Shown: in pieces, positions 10,518 to 19,464 of the stretch
Layout: every line of letters begins with the position of its first letter
How positions within the stretch are numbered: position 1 is the first letter of the stretch
From: Pseudomonadota bacterium
Lineage (GTDB): Bacteria > Pseudomonadota > Gammaproteobacteria > Steroidobacterales > Steroidobacteraceae
DNA length: 64,000 bases
Direction: 5' to 3'
Assembly (NCBI GenBank): GCA_021851405.1
Contig: JAJZDW010000015.1
Span: 17,716-81,715, forward strand
The notes under the pieces: generated by a model
What the model was told of the DNA's origin: nothing
The model's database searches: none
Seen by the model: only the letters and a program-made list of their open reading frames with translations
Position numbers and translations under genes: made by a program

Positions 10518-12716
10518 ATGCCCCGCGCCCCCGTTGTCCGTGTCGCGCTCGCCACGCCGCTGCGCCAGCTCTTTGATTACCACACCGGTGGGCTCGACGT
10601 TCAGCCCGGGATGCGGGTGCGGGTCCCCTTTGGCCGCCAGCAGCGGGTCGGGGTGGTCATGGCGACCGCCGAGGATTCGGACGTCGCTGCCGAGAAGCTC
10701 AAGGCCGTGCTCGAACGCCTGGATGACCGGCCGGTCTTCGACGCCGGTCTGCTCGAGCTGCTGCAGTGGGCCGCCGGCTACTACCACCATCCGATTGGCG
10801 AGGTGCTGACGGCGGCGATGCCGAAGGCGCTGCGGCTGGGGGCAGACCTCGCCGCCCAGGAAGAGCGCTGGCGGCTCACCGCCGACGGCCGCGGCGCCCA
10901 CGCCGCGGGCGAGTCCCGGCGCGCACCGCGCCAGCAGGCGCTGCTCGCCGCGCTGCTCGCCGGTGAGCGCAGCGCCCCGCAGCTGCGCGAGCAGTGCGGG
11001 GCGTCCTGGCGCAGCGCGGCACGCACCCTGGCCGAGCGCGGCTGGATCGAGGCCTTCGCCACCGAGTGCGCGCCGACACCCGACGAGGCGGCGCCGACGG
11101 CCCGTCTCGCCGGTCCACCACTCAACGAGGAGCAGTGTCAGGCCACCGAGCGCATCCAGTCCTCGCTCGGACAGTTCGCCGCCTTCGTCCTGCAGGGCGT
11201 CACCGGCAGCGGCAAGACCGAGGTCTACCTGCGGGTGACGGAAGCGGCGCTCGCGCGCGGCACCGGTGCGCTGGTGCTGGTGCCGGAGATCGGCCTGACG
11301 CCTCAACTCGTCGGCCGCTTCCGGGCGCGCTTCGGTGTCCCGATGGCCGTGCTGCACTCCGGACTGACCGACCACGAGCGGCTGATCGCCTGGCGCGAGG
11401 CGTACTCCGGGCGGGCCCGCGTCGTGCTCGGCACGCGCTCGGCGGTGTTCGCGCCGCTGGCGAATCTAGGCGTGATCGTCGTCGACGAGGAGCATGATGC
11501 GTCCTACAAGCAGCAGGACGGGGGCTTTCGCTACTCGGCGCGCGATCTGGCCGTGATGCGCGCGCGCGGCGCCGCGGTACCGGTGGTGCTCGGTTCTGCC
11601 ACCCCGGCGATCGAGACGCTGCACAATGTCGAGCAGGGCCGCTACGCGCGTCTGACGCTCACGCGCCGCGCCGTCCAGACCGGCGGACCGCGCCTGGCGC
11701 TGATCGACCTGCGCGCCCATGCGCACACCGCCGGTCTGTCCACGCCGGCCGTGCTGGCCATCGAGCGGCACCTGGGCGCCGGAGGGCAGGCACTGGTGTT
11801 CCTCAACCGGCGCGGATACGCCCCGACGCTGCTGTGCACGGCCTGCGGCTGGGTCGCCCCCTGCAGGGACTGCGATGCCCGCCTCACCGTTCATTTGAAC
11901 TCGCAGGTGCTGCGCTGCCACCACTGCGGTGCCGAGGAACCGCTGCCGGAGCGCTGTCCGCAATGCGGCTTCGCCGTGAAACCGGTCGGCCAGGGAACCG
12001 AGCGGATCGAGGCGACCCTCGCGCAGCTGTTTCCGGGCGTGCCCTGCGTGCGTTTCGATCGCGACGTGGTCCGCCGCCGCGGCGACCTGGAAGCCGCCGT
12101 GCAGCGCATCACCTCGGGCGAGGGGCGCATCCTGGTCGGCACGCAGATGGTGACCAAGGGCCACGATTTCCCGAACCTCACGCTGGTGGTGGTCCTGAAC
12201 GCCGATCAGGGCCTGTTCAGCACCGACTTTCGCGCCCCGGAGCGTCTGGCACAGACCATCGTGCAGGTCGCCGGCCGGGCGGGCCGCGGCACACGGCCCG
12301 GCGAAGTGCTCATTCAAACTGAATTCCCGGATCACCCCCTGCTCACGGGGCTGCTCGCCGAGGGCTACGAAGGGTTCGCGCGCACCGCGCTCGCGGAGCG
12401 GCACCAGGCCGCCTGGCCGCCCTTCAGCCGCCTCGCGGCAGTCCGCGACTCGGCGCCCACCGCCGAGGCCGCCCTGCAGTTTCTGACCGAGGCGCGCGCG
12501 CTGGCGGCCGAGGCGCGCGGCGTGCGCCTGCTCGGCCCGGTGCCGGCGGCGATGGCCCGACGCGCCGGCCGCTACCATGCGCAGTTGCTGATCGAGAGCG
12601 CCGAGCGCGGTGCGCTGCACCGCTTCCTCGAGACGTGGCTGGTGCAGCTCGCCGCGCTGCCGAGCGCGCGGCGCGTGCGCTGGGCGCTCGACGTCGATCC
12701 GATGGAGCTGTTTTAA
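10518..12716 (+). CDS. priA: Primosomal replication protein N' (PriA helicase)
   Basis: This 732-residue superfamily 2 helicase restarts stalled replication forks by loading the primosome on branched DNA. The N-terminal 3' DNA-binding domain begins VRVALATPLRQLFDYH. The Walker A motif GVTGSGKTEVYLR lies near residue 227, and the DEAH-like motif is VVDEEHDASYKQ. Two zinc knuckles are present in CTACGWVAPCRDC and CHHCGAEEPLPERCPQCG. Motif VI appears as QVAGRAGRG. Length equals the E. coli protein. It is 44 bases upstream of argS and may be co-transcribed with it. Confidence 0.97.
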   Translation: MPRAPVVRVALATPLRQLFDYHTGGLDVQPGMRVRVPFGRQQRVGVVMATAEDSDVAAEKLKAVLERLDDRPVFDAGLLELLQWAAGYYHHPIGEVLTAAMPKALRLGADLAAQEERWRLTADGRGAHAAGESRRAPRQQALLAALLAGERSAPQLREQCGASWRSAARTLAERGWIEAFATECAPTPDEAAPTARLAGPPLNEEQCQATERIQSSLGQFAAFVLQGVTGSGKTEVYLRVTEAALARGTGALVLVPEIGLTPQLVGRFRARFGVPMAVLHSGLTDHERLIAWREAYSGRARVVLGTRSAVFAPLANLGVIVVDEEHDASYKQQDGGFRYSARDLAVMRARGAAVPVVLGSATPAIETLHNVEQGRYARLTLTRRAVQTGGPRLALIDLRAHAHTAGLSTPAVLAIERHLGAGGQALVFLNRRGYAPTLLCTACGWVAPCRDCDARLTVHLNSQVLRCHHCGAEEPLPERCPQCGFAVKPVGQGTERIEATLAQLFPGVPCVRFDRDVVRRRGDLEAAVQRITSGEGRILVGTQMVTKGHDFPNLTLVVVLNADQGLFSTDFRAPERLAQTIVQVAGRAGRGTRPGEVLIQTEFPDHPLLTGLLAEGYEGFARTALAERHQAAWPPFSRLAAVRDSAPTAEAALQFLTEARALAAEARGVRLLGPVPAAMARRAGRYHAQLLIESAERGALHRFLETWLVQLAALPSARRVRWALDVDPMELF

Positions 12717-12760
12717 TCGGGTAGAATCCGCTGTTTCCTCCCGATGCGGATCCGATTTCC

Positions 12761-14515
12761 TTGAAGCAACAACTCGAGCAACTTCTCGCCAGCGCCCTCA
12801 CCAGTCTCGGCGGCGCGCTCGCCGAGGCCACCACCGGCGGCGCCGTGACGGTGGAACGCAGCCGCGATGCCCGCCACGGGGATTTTGCGACCAACATCGC
12901 GCTGCGCCTGGCGAAGGCCGCCGGCAGCAACCCGCGCGCGCTCGCGCAGCGCATCATCGCGGCCCTGCCCCCGAGTCCAACGGTGCTGCGCGCGGAGATT
13001 GCCGGCGCCGGGTTCATCAATTTCTTCCTCTCCCCGGTAGCCTACGCCGAGGAGCTCGCGGCGATCCACGCGCGCGCCGAGCGCTACGGGCACAGCACGC
13101 TCGGCCGCGGCGAGCGCGTGCTGCTCGAGTTCGTGTCGGCCAATCCCACCGGGCCGCTGCACGTCGGACACGGACGGCAGGCAGCCTATGGCGCAACGCT
13201 GGCGAATATCCTCGCGGCGAGCGGCTTCGAGGTGGCGCGCGAGTATTACATCAACGACGCCGGACGCCAGGTGGACATCCTCGCCGTCAGCACGTGGGTG
13301 CGTTACCTCGAGGCCTGCGGCGAATCGCTGCCGTTTCCCGAGAACGGCTACCGTGGCGATTACGTGCGCGCGATCGCCGCGCAGTTGCGCTCGGCCGAGG
13401 GCGATGCGCTGCGCCACGGCGCGCCGAGCGTGCTCACCGGCCTGCCGGCGGATGCGCCCGAAGGGGACAAGGAGCTCTACATCGATGCGCTGATCGGACG
13501 GGCCCGCGAGCTGATCGGCGCGGAGGGCTTCGCGCGCGTGCTGGCGCTGTCGCTGCAGGGCATGCTGGCGGACATCCGCGAGGACCTGCGGCAGTTCGGC
13601 GTGCAGTTCGAGCGCTGGTATTCCGAGCGCGAACTGGAGCACAGTGGAGCCATCGATCGCGCGCTTGCGCGGCTCGAACGCGACGGTCGGCTGTATCTGG
13701 ATCAGGGCGCGACCTGGTTCCGCGCGACGGAATTCGGCGACGAGAAAGACCGCGTGGTGGTGCGCGAGAATGGCCAGAAAACCTACTTTGCCTCCGACAT
13801 CGCCTATCACCTGGAGAAGCGCGAGCGCGGCTTCGAGCGTCTGATCGACGTGTTGGGTGCTGATCACCACGGCTACGTGGCACGTGTGCGCGCCGGGCTC
13901 ACCGCCATGGGCGAGCCCGGGGAGAGCCTCGAGGTCAATCTGATCCAGTTCGTCAGCCTGTTCCGGGGCGGGGAGAAAATCCCGATGGGCAAGCGCGAGG
14001 CGCAGTTCGTGACACTGCGCCAGTTGCGCGAGGAAGTCGGCAACGATGCCTGCCGGCTGTTCTACCTGATGCGCAGCCACGATCAACCGCTCGATTTCGA
14101 TCTGGAGCTGGCCAAGTCGCGCAGCAACGAAAATCCGGTCTATTACATCCAGTACGCGCACGCGCGCGTCGCGAGCGTGCTGAAGCAGATGAGCGCGCGC
14201 AATCTGCAGTTCGACCGTGCCGAAGGCCTCGCCAACACCGCGCTGCTCGCGAGCGCGCACGAGCAGGCCGCGCTCGCGTGCGTCACGCGCTTCCCGGAGG
14301 CGCTCGAGCAGTCCGCGGTGAACCGCGCACCGCACGCGCTGGTGCATTACCTGCGCGAACTGGCCAACGCGCTGCACACCTACTACAACGCCGAGACGTT
14401 CCTGGTCGAGGACTCCAAGGTGCGCAATGCGCGGCTGGCGTTGGTGCTCGGCGTGCAGCAGGTCCTGCGCAACGGCCTCGGGCTCCTCGGCGTGAGCGCG
14501 CCCGAGAGCATGTGA
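12761..14515 (+). CDS. argS: Arginyl-tRNA synthetase
   Basis: Class I synthetase, 584 residues, charging tRNA-Arg. The N-terminal additional domain is followed by the HIGH-type motif ANPTGPLHVGHGRQ. The tRNA-binding and anticodon domain contains YYIQYAHARVASVLKQM. A canonical KMSKS lysine loop is replaced by MGKREAQFVTL, normal for many ArgRS. The frame opens with TTG at 12761, and no better start matches the usual length. The SPOR gene starts four bases after its stop, a pairing (argS then a SPOR/FtsN-like gene) that is common in gammaproteobacteria. Confidence 0.96.
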   Translation: MKQQLEQLLASALTSLGGALAEATTGGAVTVERSRDARHGDFATNIALRLAKAAGSNPRALAQRIIAALPPSPTVLRAEIAGAGFINFFLSPVAYAEELAAIHARAERYGHSTLGRGERVLLEFVSANPTGPLHVGHGRQAAYGATLANILAASGFEVAREYYINDAGRQVDILAVSTWVRYLEACGESLPFPENGYRGDYVRAIAAQLRSAEGDALRHGAPSVLTGLPADAPEGDKELYIDALIGRARELIGAEGFARVLALSLQGMLADIREDLRQFGVQFERWYSERELEHSGAIDRALARLERDGRLYLDQGATWFRATEFGDEKDRVVVRENGQKTYFASDIAYHLEKRERGFERLIDVLGADHHGYVARVRAGLTAMGEPGESLEVNLIQFVSLFRGGEKIPMGKREAQFVTLRQLREEVGNDACRLFYLMRSHDQPLDFDLELAKSRSNENPVYYIQYAHARVASVLKQMSARNLQFDRAEGLANTALLASAHEQAALACVTRFPEALEQSAVNRAPHALVHYLRELANALHTYYNAETFLVEDSKVRNARLALVLGVQQVLRNGLGLLGVSAPESM

Positions 14516-14519
14516 ACCG

Positions 14520-15230
14520 ATGTCGCAGCTCACGACCCGTGACTACAAAGGCGCCGCTCGCCGCGAGGGCGGACCGAGCGGCGGGCTGAAGGAATTCCTG
14601 TTCGGTGCGCTGGCCGGTGCGCTGCTGGCGGGCATCGGCACCGTGCTCGTGATGCATCATGTGCACCGCTCGGGGCGCGCGTGCGCATCGGGCACCGCTG
14701 CGCCAGCCACCGCCACACCCGCAGCGACGGCCCCGCCCACCACCGCCGAGGTCCGCTCCGCACCACCGCCGGCGAGCCCGCCCAGGCACGCAACACCTTC
14801 GCCCCGCGCAGCCGTGGCGCCCGCGCGGGGCACCGCGCCGTCTGCGCTCGCGCAGGCCGCGGCGCACGGCACGAGCGTTCCGGCGCCACCGCAGTACGAT
14901 TTCTACCAGATGCTGCCGAACCTCAAGGTGATCGTCCCGCGCCCGAGCGCGCCGGGCGCGCATGCCCCGGGGATGCGCGGAGCGGGCGCCTACGGCGGTT
15001 ATGTGCTGCAGGTCGGTTCCTACAGCAACCCGGCGCAGGCCGAGCGCATCATTTCCGAACTCGACAGCGTCGGGATCATCGCGCACGTCGACACCGTGCA
15101 GAGCCGCGGCGTCACGCTGCACCGGGTGCGCATCGGCCCAATCACCGAGGCGTCCGAACTGGCGCGCATCCGCAGCACGCTGCACGCGATGCGCTTGCCG
15201 GCGATCGTCATACCGGGCGCCGTGCACTGA
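14520..15230 (+). CDS. SPOR-domain membrane protein (FtsN-like)
   Basis: This 236-residue protein has a short cytosolic N-terminus, one transmembrane helix (about residues 27-44, FLFGALAGALLAGIGTVLVM), and a long Ala/Pro/Thr-rich linker. Its C-terminal SPOR domain (about 160-236) opens GGYVLQVGSYSNPAQAERI and continues to VRIGPITEASELARI. SPOR domains bind denuded glycan strands at the division septum. Position directly after argS and the domain order suggest an FtsN-like cell-division protein, although the short juxtamembrane helices essential in E. coli FtsN are not evident. It faces ntrX tail-to-tail, 13 bases apart. Confidence 0.85.
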   Translation: MSQLTTRDYKGAARREGGPSGGLKEFLFGALAGALLAGIGTVLVMHHVHRSGRACASGTAAPATATPAATAPPTTAEVRSAPPPASPPRHATPSPRAAVAPARGTAPSALAQAAAHGTSVPAPPQYDFYQMLPNLKVIVPRPSAPGAHAPGMRGAGAYGGYVLQVGSYSNPAQAERIISELDSVGIIAHVDTVQSRGVTLHRVRIGPITEASELARIRSTLHAMRLPAIVIPGAVH

Positions 15231-15243
15231 GGCGCCCGCCGAC

Positions 15244-16605
15244 TCAGTCCTCGGCGATCGAGCGGAAATCCAGTCCCAGCGACCGCAGCTTGCGGTACAA
15301 GTGAGTGCGCTCCATGCCGACCCGCTTGGCGAGCTGCCCCACCTTGCCGTTGCAAAGCAGCAGCTGCTGCTGCAGGTAGGCTCGCTCGAACTGCTCGCGC
15401 GCCTCACGCAGCGGCAGCGCCAACAGGTCTTGCTTGACGAGCGGCTCGCCCGCGGGTGCCTGCACGGCGAGCTCGCGCTCGACCTCCTCCAGCCCAATTT
15501 CCTCGCCACCCCCCTGGATCAGCAGCCGGTGCACGAGGTTCTTCAGCTCCCGCACGTTGTCCGGCCACGGATAGTTGCGCAGTCGGTTCTGGGCGGCGAC
15601 GCTGAAGTGGCGCAGCGCCAGCCCCTCGGAATCAACCAGCCGGTCGACGTGATACCGCAGCAGCTCCGGGACGTCCTCGGCGTAATCGCGCAGCGGCGGC
15701 ACGCGCACGAGCAGCGTGTTCAAGTGACCGAGCAGATCGCGGCGCAACGCCTCACCGGCGCGGTTCTCCACGCCCGGCTGGGTCGAGGAGACGAGCCGCG
15801 CGCGCAGCTCGAGCGGCTCGCCGCCGCCGCCGGGGGTGAAACGGCCGGACTCGAGCGCGCCGACCATCAGCCGTTGGGCGGCCGCGGGCAGGTCCTCCAG
15901 CTCCTGGATGAACAACGTTCCATCGGCGGCCTGCTCGAGCAGCCCCGGGCGGCGCACGCCGGAGTCGATCGAACCGAACAGCCGGCTCTCGGCGTCCGCA
16001 TCGCGCAGGCTGCTCGCCACCAGCGTCATGAACGGCGCACCGGCGCGCGGACTGCGGCTGTGCAGAAAGCGGGCGAACAGCTCGCGGCCCGAACCCGGCT
16101 CGCCGATCAGCAGCACCGGGGAGGTGTGCGTGGCGATCTGCTGCAGCTCGGCACGCAACTGCTGCATCAGCTTGCTCTTGCCGGCCGGCATCATCAGCGT
16201 CGGCACGAACAGCTTGCCCGCCTGTCGCTTGCGCCGGCCGGCGTCGAGCGCCCGCTCGACGGTGCGCAGCAGTTTCGCGAGCGAGAGCGGCTTCTCGACG
16301 AAATCGAAGGCACCGAGGCGGGTGGCTTCCACGGCGGTCTCGACCGTGCCGTGGCCCGACATCATCACGACGGGGCAGCCGTCGGTAGCCGACGTGGACC
16401 ACTCTCGCAGCAGCGTGATGCCGTCCACGTCGGGCATCCAGATATCCAGCAGCACCAGGTCGGGCATCTGGCGCGCGCGCGCGGTCCGCGCCTGCGCCGC
16501 GTTGGCGGCGACCTCCACCGAGTAGCCTTCCTCGGAGAGGATCTCCTTCAGCAGACCGCGAATATCCGCCTCGTCATCGACCACCAGTATGTGTGCCGCA
16601 CTCAT
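15244..16605 (-). CDS. ntrX: NtrX-type response regulator with degenerate AAA+ domain
   Basis: The receiver domain is intact: acidic pair in VVDDEADIR, phosphoacceptor Asp54 in LVLLDIWMPD, and lysine in FVEKP. The central sigma-54 activator domain is eroded. Walker A reads GEPGSGRE (168-175), with Arg for Lys; the Walker B-like segment reads TLFIQELEDLP, with Gln for Asp; and the GAFTGA loop is absent (SRLFGSIDSGVRRPG instead). The C-terminal HTH (VGQLAKRVGMERTHLYRKLRSLG) is intact. It probably binds DNA under control of NtrY but cannot act as a classical sigma-54 ATPase. It overlaps ntrY by four bases (ATGA). Confidence 0.88.
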   Translation of the reverse strand: MSAAHILVVDDEADIRGLLKEILSEEGYSVEVAANAAQARTARARQMPDLVLLDIWMPDVDGITLLREWSTSATDGCPVVMMSGHGTVETAVEATRLGAFDFVEKPLSLAKLLRTVERALDAGRRKRQAGKLFVPTLMMPAGKSKLMQQLRAELQQIATHTSPVLLIGEPGSGRELFARFLHSRSPRAGAPFMTLVASSLRDADAESRLFGSIDSGVRRPGLLEQAADGTLFIQELEDLPAAAQRLMVGALESGRFTPGGGGEPLELRARLVSSTQPGVENRAGEALRRDLLGHLNTLLVRVPPLRDYAEDVPELLRYHVDRLVDSEGLALRHFSVAAQNRLRNYPWPDNVRELKNLVHRLLIQGGGEEIGLEEVERELAVQAPAGEPLVKQDLLALPLREAREQFERAYLQQQLLLCNGKVGQLAKRVGMERTHLYRKLRSLGLDFRSIAED

Positions 16606-18836
16606 GCTTGTTCGCTCCGCAGTGTCTGTCTTTTCTGCTGTACCCCGAGGCGCTTGCCGAACGCCACCGGGAGTGCGATCCGGATCCGCGCACCGCCCTC
16701 CGGCCGGTTATCCGCGTCGATCCGCCCCCCATGCTCCTCGACGATCTTCTTCACGATGGCCAACCCCAGACCGGTCCCCTTGGGCTTGCTGGTGACGTAC
16801 GGATCGAAGATCCGCCCGAGCAGATCGGCCTGGAACCCAGGCCCATTGTCACACACGCTCATGACGGCGAAAGCAGCATCGCTGCCTTCCAGCCGGGTAC
16901 TGATCTCGAGCCGCGGCGCCGGCTGTCCGGCCAGTGCCTCGAGCGCATTGATCAGCAGGTTGTTCAGGATCTGGCGCACCCGGCCGCGGTCGGCCTCGAT
17001 GGCGCTGAGGCCCGCATCGAGGTCGAGCGCGATGTTCGCGCGCGGATCATGCGAGCGGTACAGGTCGGCCACCTCGGTGATCAGCTGGTTCAGGCTGAAG
17101 CGGCTGACGTGCATCTCCGGGGCCCGGGCGTATTCGCTGAACGCGTTGACCATCTGCAGCATGCTCTCGACCTGCTGCACGATGGTGTGAGTCGAGCGCT
17201 CGAGGAACTCCGCCTCGGGCGGCGCGAGGATCGGCAGCAGCCGACGTCGGACGCGCTCGGCGGACAGCTGGATCGGCGTGAGCGGATTTTTGATCTCGTG
17301 CGCCAGGCGCCGGGCCACCTCGCCCCAGGCCGCATCGCGCTGCGCCTCGAGCAGCGCGGTGATGTCATCGAACACGATGACATAGCCCATATCACCACTC
17401 TCCCCGGGCAGGGGCGTGCAGGCGCACATCAGGGTCATCATCCGCCCGGGCTTGCCGAGATCGATCTGTTCGCGCCACTCCTCCCGGCCGCGCGCAAAGC
17501 GTACCGCGAGGGCCGCGACGAACTGACCGAGCCGCTCGTTGCCGGCGGCCAGGTCCGGCAGCGCCCGACCGGTGGCGGCGGAGAAGTCGGTGCCGTGGAT
17601 GCCGGCGGCGGCCCGGTTGGCCATGCGCACCACCAGGTTGCGGTCGACCGCGAGCACACCGGTCGAGAGCCGAGCCAGGATGATCGCCAGTCGCTCTCGC
17701 TCACGCTCGACCGCCTGCTGGCTGCGGGTCGCCTCATCGTGCGCGCGCCGCAGACGCTTGGTCATGTCGTTGAATGAGTGCACCAGATAGCCCATCTCGT
17801 CACGCGAGGGCAACGCGAGCCGGGTGGCGAAATCGCCCTTGCCCACCGCCCGGGTGCCGGCGATCAGATCCTGCACGGGGCGCGCGAGCCGCTCGGCGGA
17901 GATGATCGCGCCGTGAATCGCCGCGAGCATCGCGAGCAGCAGCACCAGCGTGAGCGTCAGAGTGAAGCTGTATTTCAGCGGCTCGCGCAGCGCCGAGAGG
18001 TTGCCGTAGCGCGAGTAGGACCGCTGCACCGCGTTCGAGAGCGCCGAGAGCTGCGCCGGCACCGGATAGACCGCCATGAGATAGCGCAGCCCGGCGGCGC
18101 CGGAGGATTCCGCGAGCGGCACGCCGATGCGGATCACGAACCGCCCGTTCGCCTGCGGCTCGAGCCTCACGTAGGTCTGCCGGTCGGTCACCGTGCGCAC
18201 CAGCGAGGCCGGCGGGGCGAGCGGCACATCGGCGAGCGGATCGCGCAGACTCGCCGCGAGAATCCGCTCATTCGCCCCGTACAGCACAATCTCGCGCGCC
18301 GCGTCGGAGCGGCGAGCCTCATCGAGCTGTCTTTGCATGCGCAGCACCGAGTGGCCGATCAGCGAGCGGGCCAGCACGGTGGTGCGGCGCGCCTCGGCCT
18401 GCACGCGCAGGTCGAGCGCCGAGCGCGAGAGCACGAGTGCGTCCTTCAGGCCCTCGCGCACCTCCACCCGGAACCAACTATCGATGCCGCGGTTGAGAAA
18501 CTGCAGCGAGGAGAAATACACGATCAGCAGCGGCGCGATCACCAGCGCCCCGAAGATCATCACCGTGCGCGCCGTCAGGCGCGAGCCCGGCACGTGGTTG
18601 CGGTAATCGCGCACCAGCTGCCAGATCCGCCGGGCGAGCAGCACGATCAGCGCCAGCACGCCGATGACGTTGAGCAGCACAATCCAGGGCCGCAGCCGGC
18701 CGAACTCCGAGGAGTTCTGTGCGCTCTTGGCGAGCAACATCAGCGCCGCCAGTCCGATCAGGCTCCACAGCGCGACGGCAGCGAGGGCGCGCGCGCGACC
18801 CCACCGCGACGGCGTATTCACACTGGCAGGGACCAT
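16602..18836 (-). CDS. ntrY: NtrY-type sensor histidine kinase
   Basis: This 744-residue inner-membrane kinase has N-terminal helices near residues 17-37, 50-68 and 91-110, and a periplasmic sensor segment from about 115 to 290. A further transmembrane helix (SFTLTLTLVLLLAMLAAI) precedes a HAMP linker, a PAS domain (ILARLSTGVLAVDRNLVV), the H-box RRLAHEIKNPLTPIQLSAERV, the N-box NNLLINALEAL, and ATP-lid motifs DNGPGFQ and TGLGLAIVKKI. It phosphorylates NtrX. The pair is linked to envelope, redox or nitrogen responses in other bacteria; the signal here is unknown. Its start overlaps the DUF4390 stop by 19 bases. Confidence 0.92.
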   Translation of the reverse strand: MVPASVNTPSRWGRARALAAVALWSLIGLAALMLLAKSAQNSSEFGRLRPWIVLLNVIGVLALIVLLARRIWQLVRDYRNHVPGSRLTARTVMIFGALVIAPLLIVYFSSLQFLNRGIDSWFRVEVREGLKDALVLSRSALDLRVQAEARRTTVLARSLIGHSVLRMQRQLDEARRSDAAREIVLYGANERILAASLRDPLADVPLAPPASLVRTVTDRQTYVRLEPQANGRFVIRIGVPLAESSGAAGLRYLMAVYPVPAQLSALSNAVQRSYSRYGNLSALREPLKYSFTLTLTLVLLLAMLAAIHGAIISAERLARPVQDLIAGTRAVGKGDFATRLALPSRDEMGYLVHSFNDMTKRLRRAHDEATRSQQAVERERERLAIILARLSTGVLAVDRNLVVRMANRAAAGIHGTDFSAATGRALPDLAAGNERLGQFVAALAVRFARGREEWREQIDLGKPGRMMTLMCACTPLPGESGDMGYVIVFDDITALLEAQRDAAWGEVARRLAHEIKNPLTPIQLSAERVRRRLLPILAPPEAEFLERSTHTIVQQVESMLQMVNAFSEYARAPEMHVSRFSLNQLITEVADLYRSHDPRANIALDLDAGLSAIEADRGRVRQILNNLLINALEALAGQPAPRLEISTRLEGSDAAFAVMSVCDNGPGFQADLLGRIFDPYVTSKPKGTGLGLAIVKKIVEEHGGRIDADNRPEGGARIRIALPVAFGKRLGVQQKRQTLRSEQA

Positions 18837-19417
18837 GAGTACCAGGGACTCACGCGCTGCCAGTCGTCCGTCCAGAACAACAGCGCGCGCAACGACGCCG
18901 GCAGCGTGCCGCGGCGCACGCCGGCGCGCACGCTGATGATGTAGCGCCCGCCATGCAGCTGTGACTCGACCAGCACCGGCCAGTCATGCACCTGTTCCAT
19001 GTAATGCAGCGCCTTGTCCACGGAGGCGAAACTGCGCTCCGCGCCGCTTTGGGCATCGCGCACCACGTACCGGCGGGTGACGACGTGGTAGGCGAGTTGG
19101 CGGCGCAGCATGACGTCGATGACGGTGGCATTGAACCAGTAGCGCCGTACCTCCTCGATGCGGGTCTCCACATCGAAACTCAGTGTGACCCCGTTCTGCA
19201 GCGCCTTGAGAATCGTGGGGTTCAGCGGATAGGTGACGTGCGCGTTCAGCTCGATGACGCCGTGGTCGAAGTTGACATACGCCGAGCGCACCACGAGCGC
19301 GCCGTCGAGCGCGCTGGCCAACGCCGAGGTGCGCAGCACCGCCCACGCCAGCAGCGCCAGCGCCGTCCACCGCCCCGCAGCCGGACCGCGCAAGCGGTGC
19401 GGCGCAATGCGTGGCAT
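18818..19417 (-). CDS. DUF4390 secreted protein
   Basis: This 199-residue protein has an N-terminal hydrophobic signal (WTALALLAWAVLRTSALASA), then a domain matching DUF4390: VVRSAYVNFDHGVIELNAHVTYPL, FDVETRIEEVRRYWFNA and a closing WSLPV. DUF4390 genes sit between rsmB and ntrY in many gamma- and betaproteobacteria, exactly as here, and the protein may be periplasmic and linked to NtrY signalling (inference from synteny). The frame is open for 26 more codons upstream, but the start at 19417 gives the conventional signal peptide. Confidence 0.85.
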   Translation of the reverse strand: MPRIAPHRLRGPAAGRWTALALLAWAVLRTSALASALDGALVVRSAYVNFDHGVIELNAHVTYPLNPTILKALQNGVTLSFDVETRIEEVRRYWFNATVIDVMLRRQLAYHVVTRRYVVRDAQSGAERSFASVDKALHYMEQVHDWPVLVESQLHGGRYIISVRAGVRRGTLPASLRALLFWTDDWQRVSPWYSWSLPV

Positions 19418-19464
19418 CAATGCAACGATCGAACGCGTAAATCCCCCGATGTCACTCGCCCGTC

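Noticed and set aside
12713..14533. A 606-codon minus-strand frame over argS
   Set aside because: Antisense shadow of argS without motifs.
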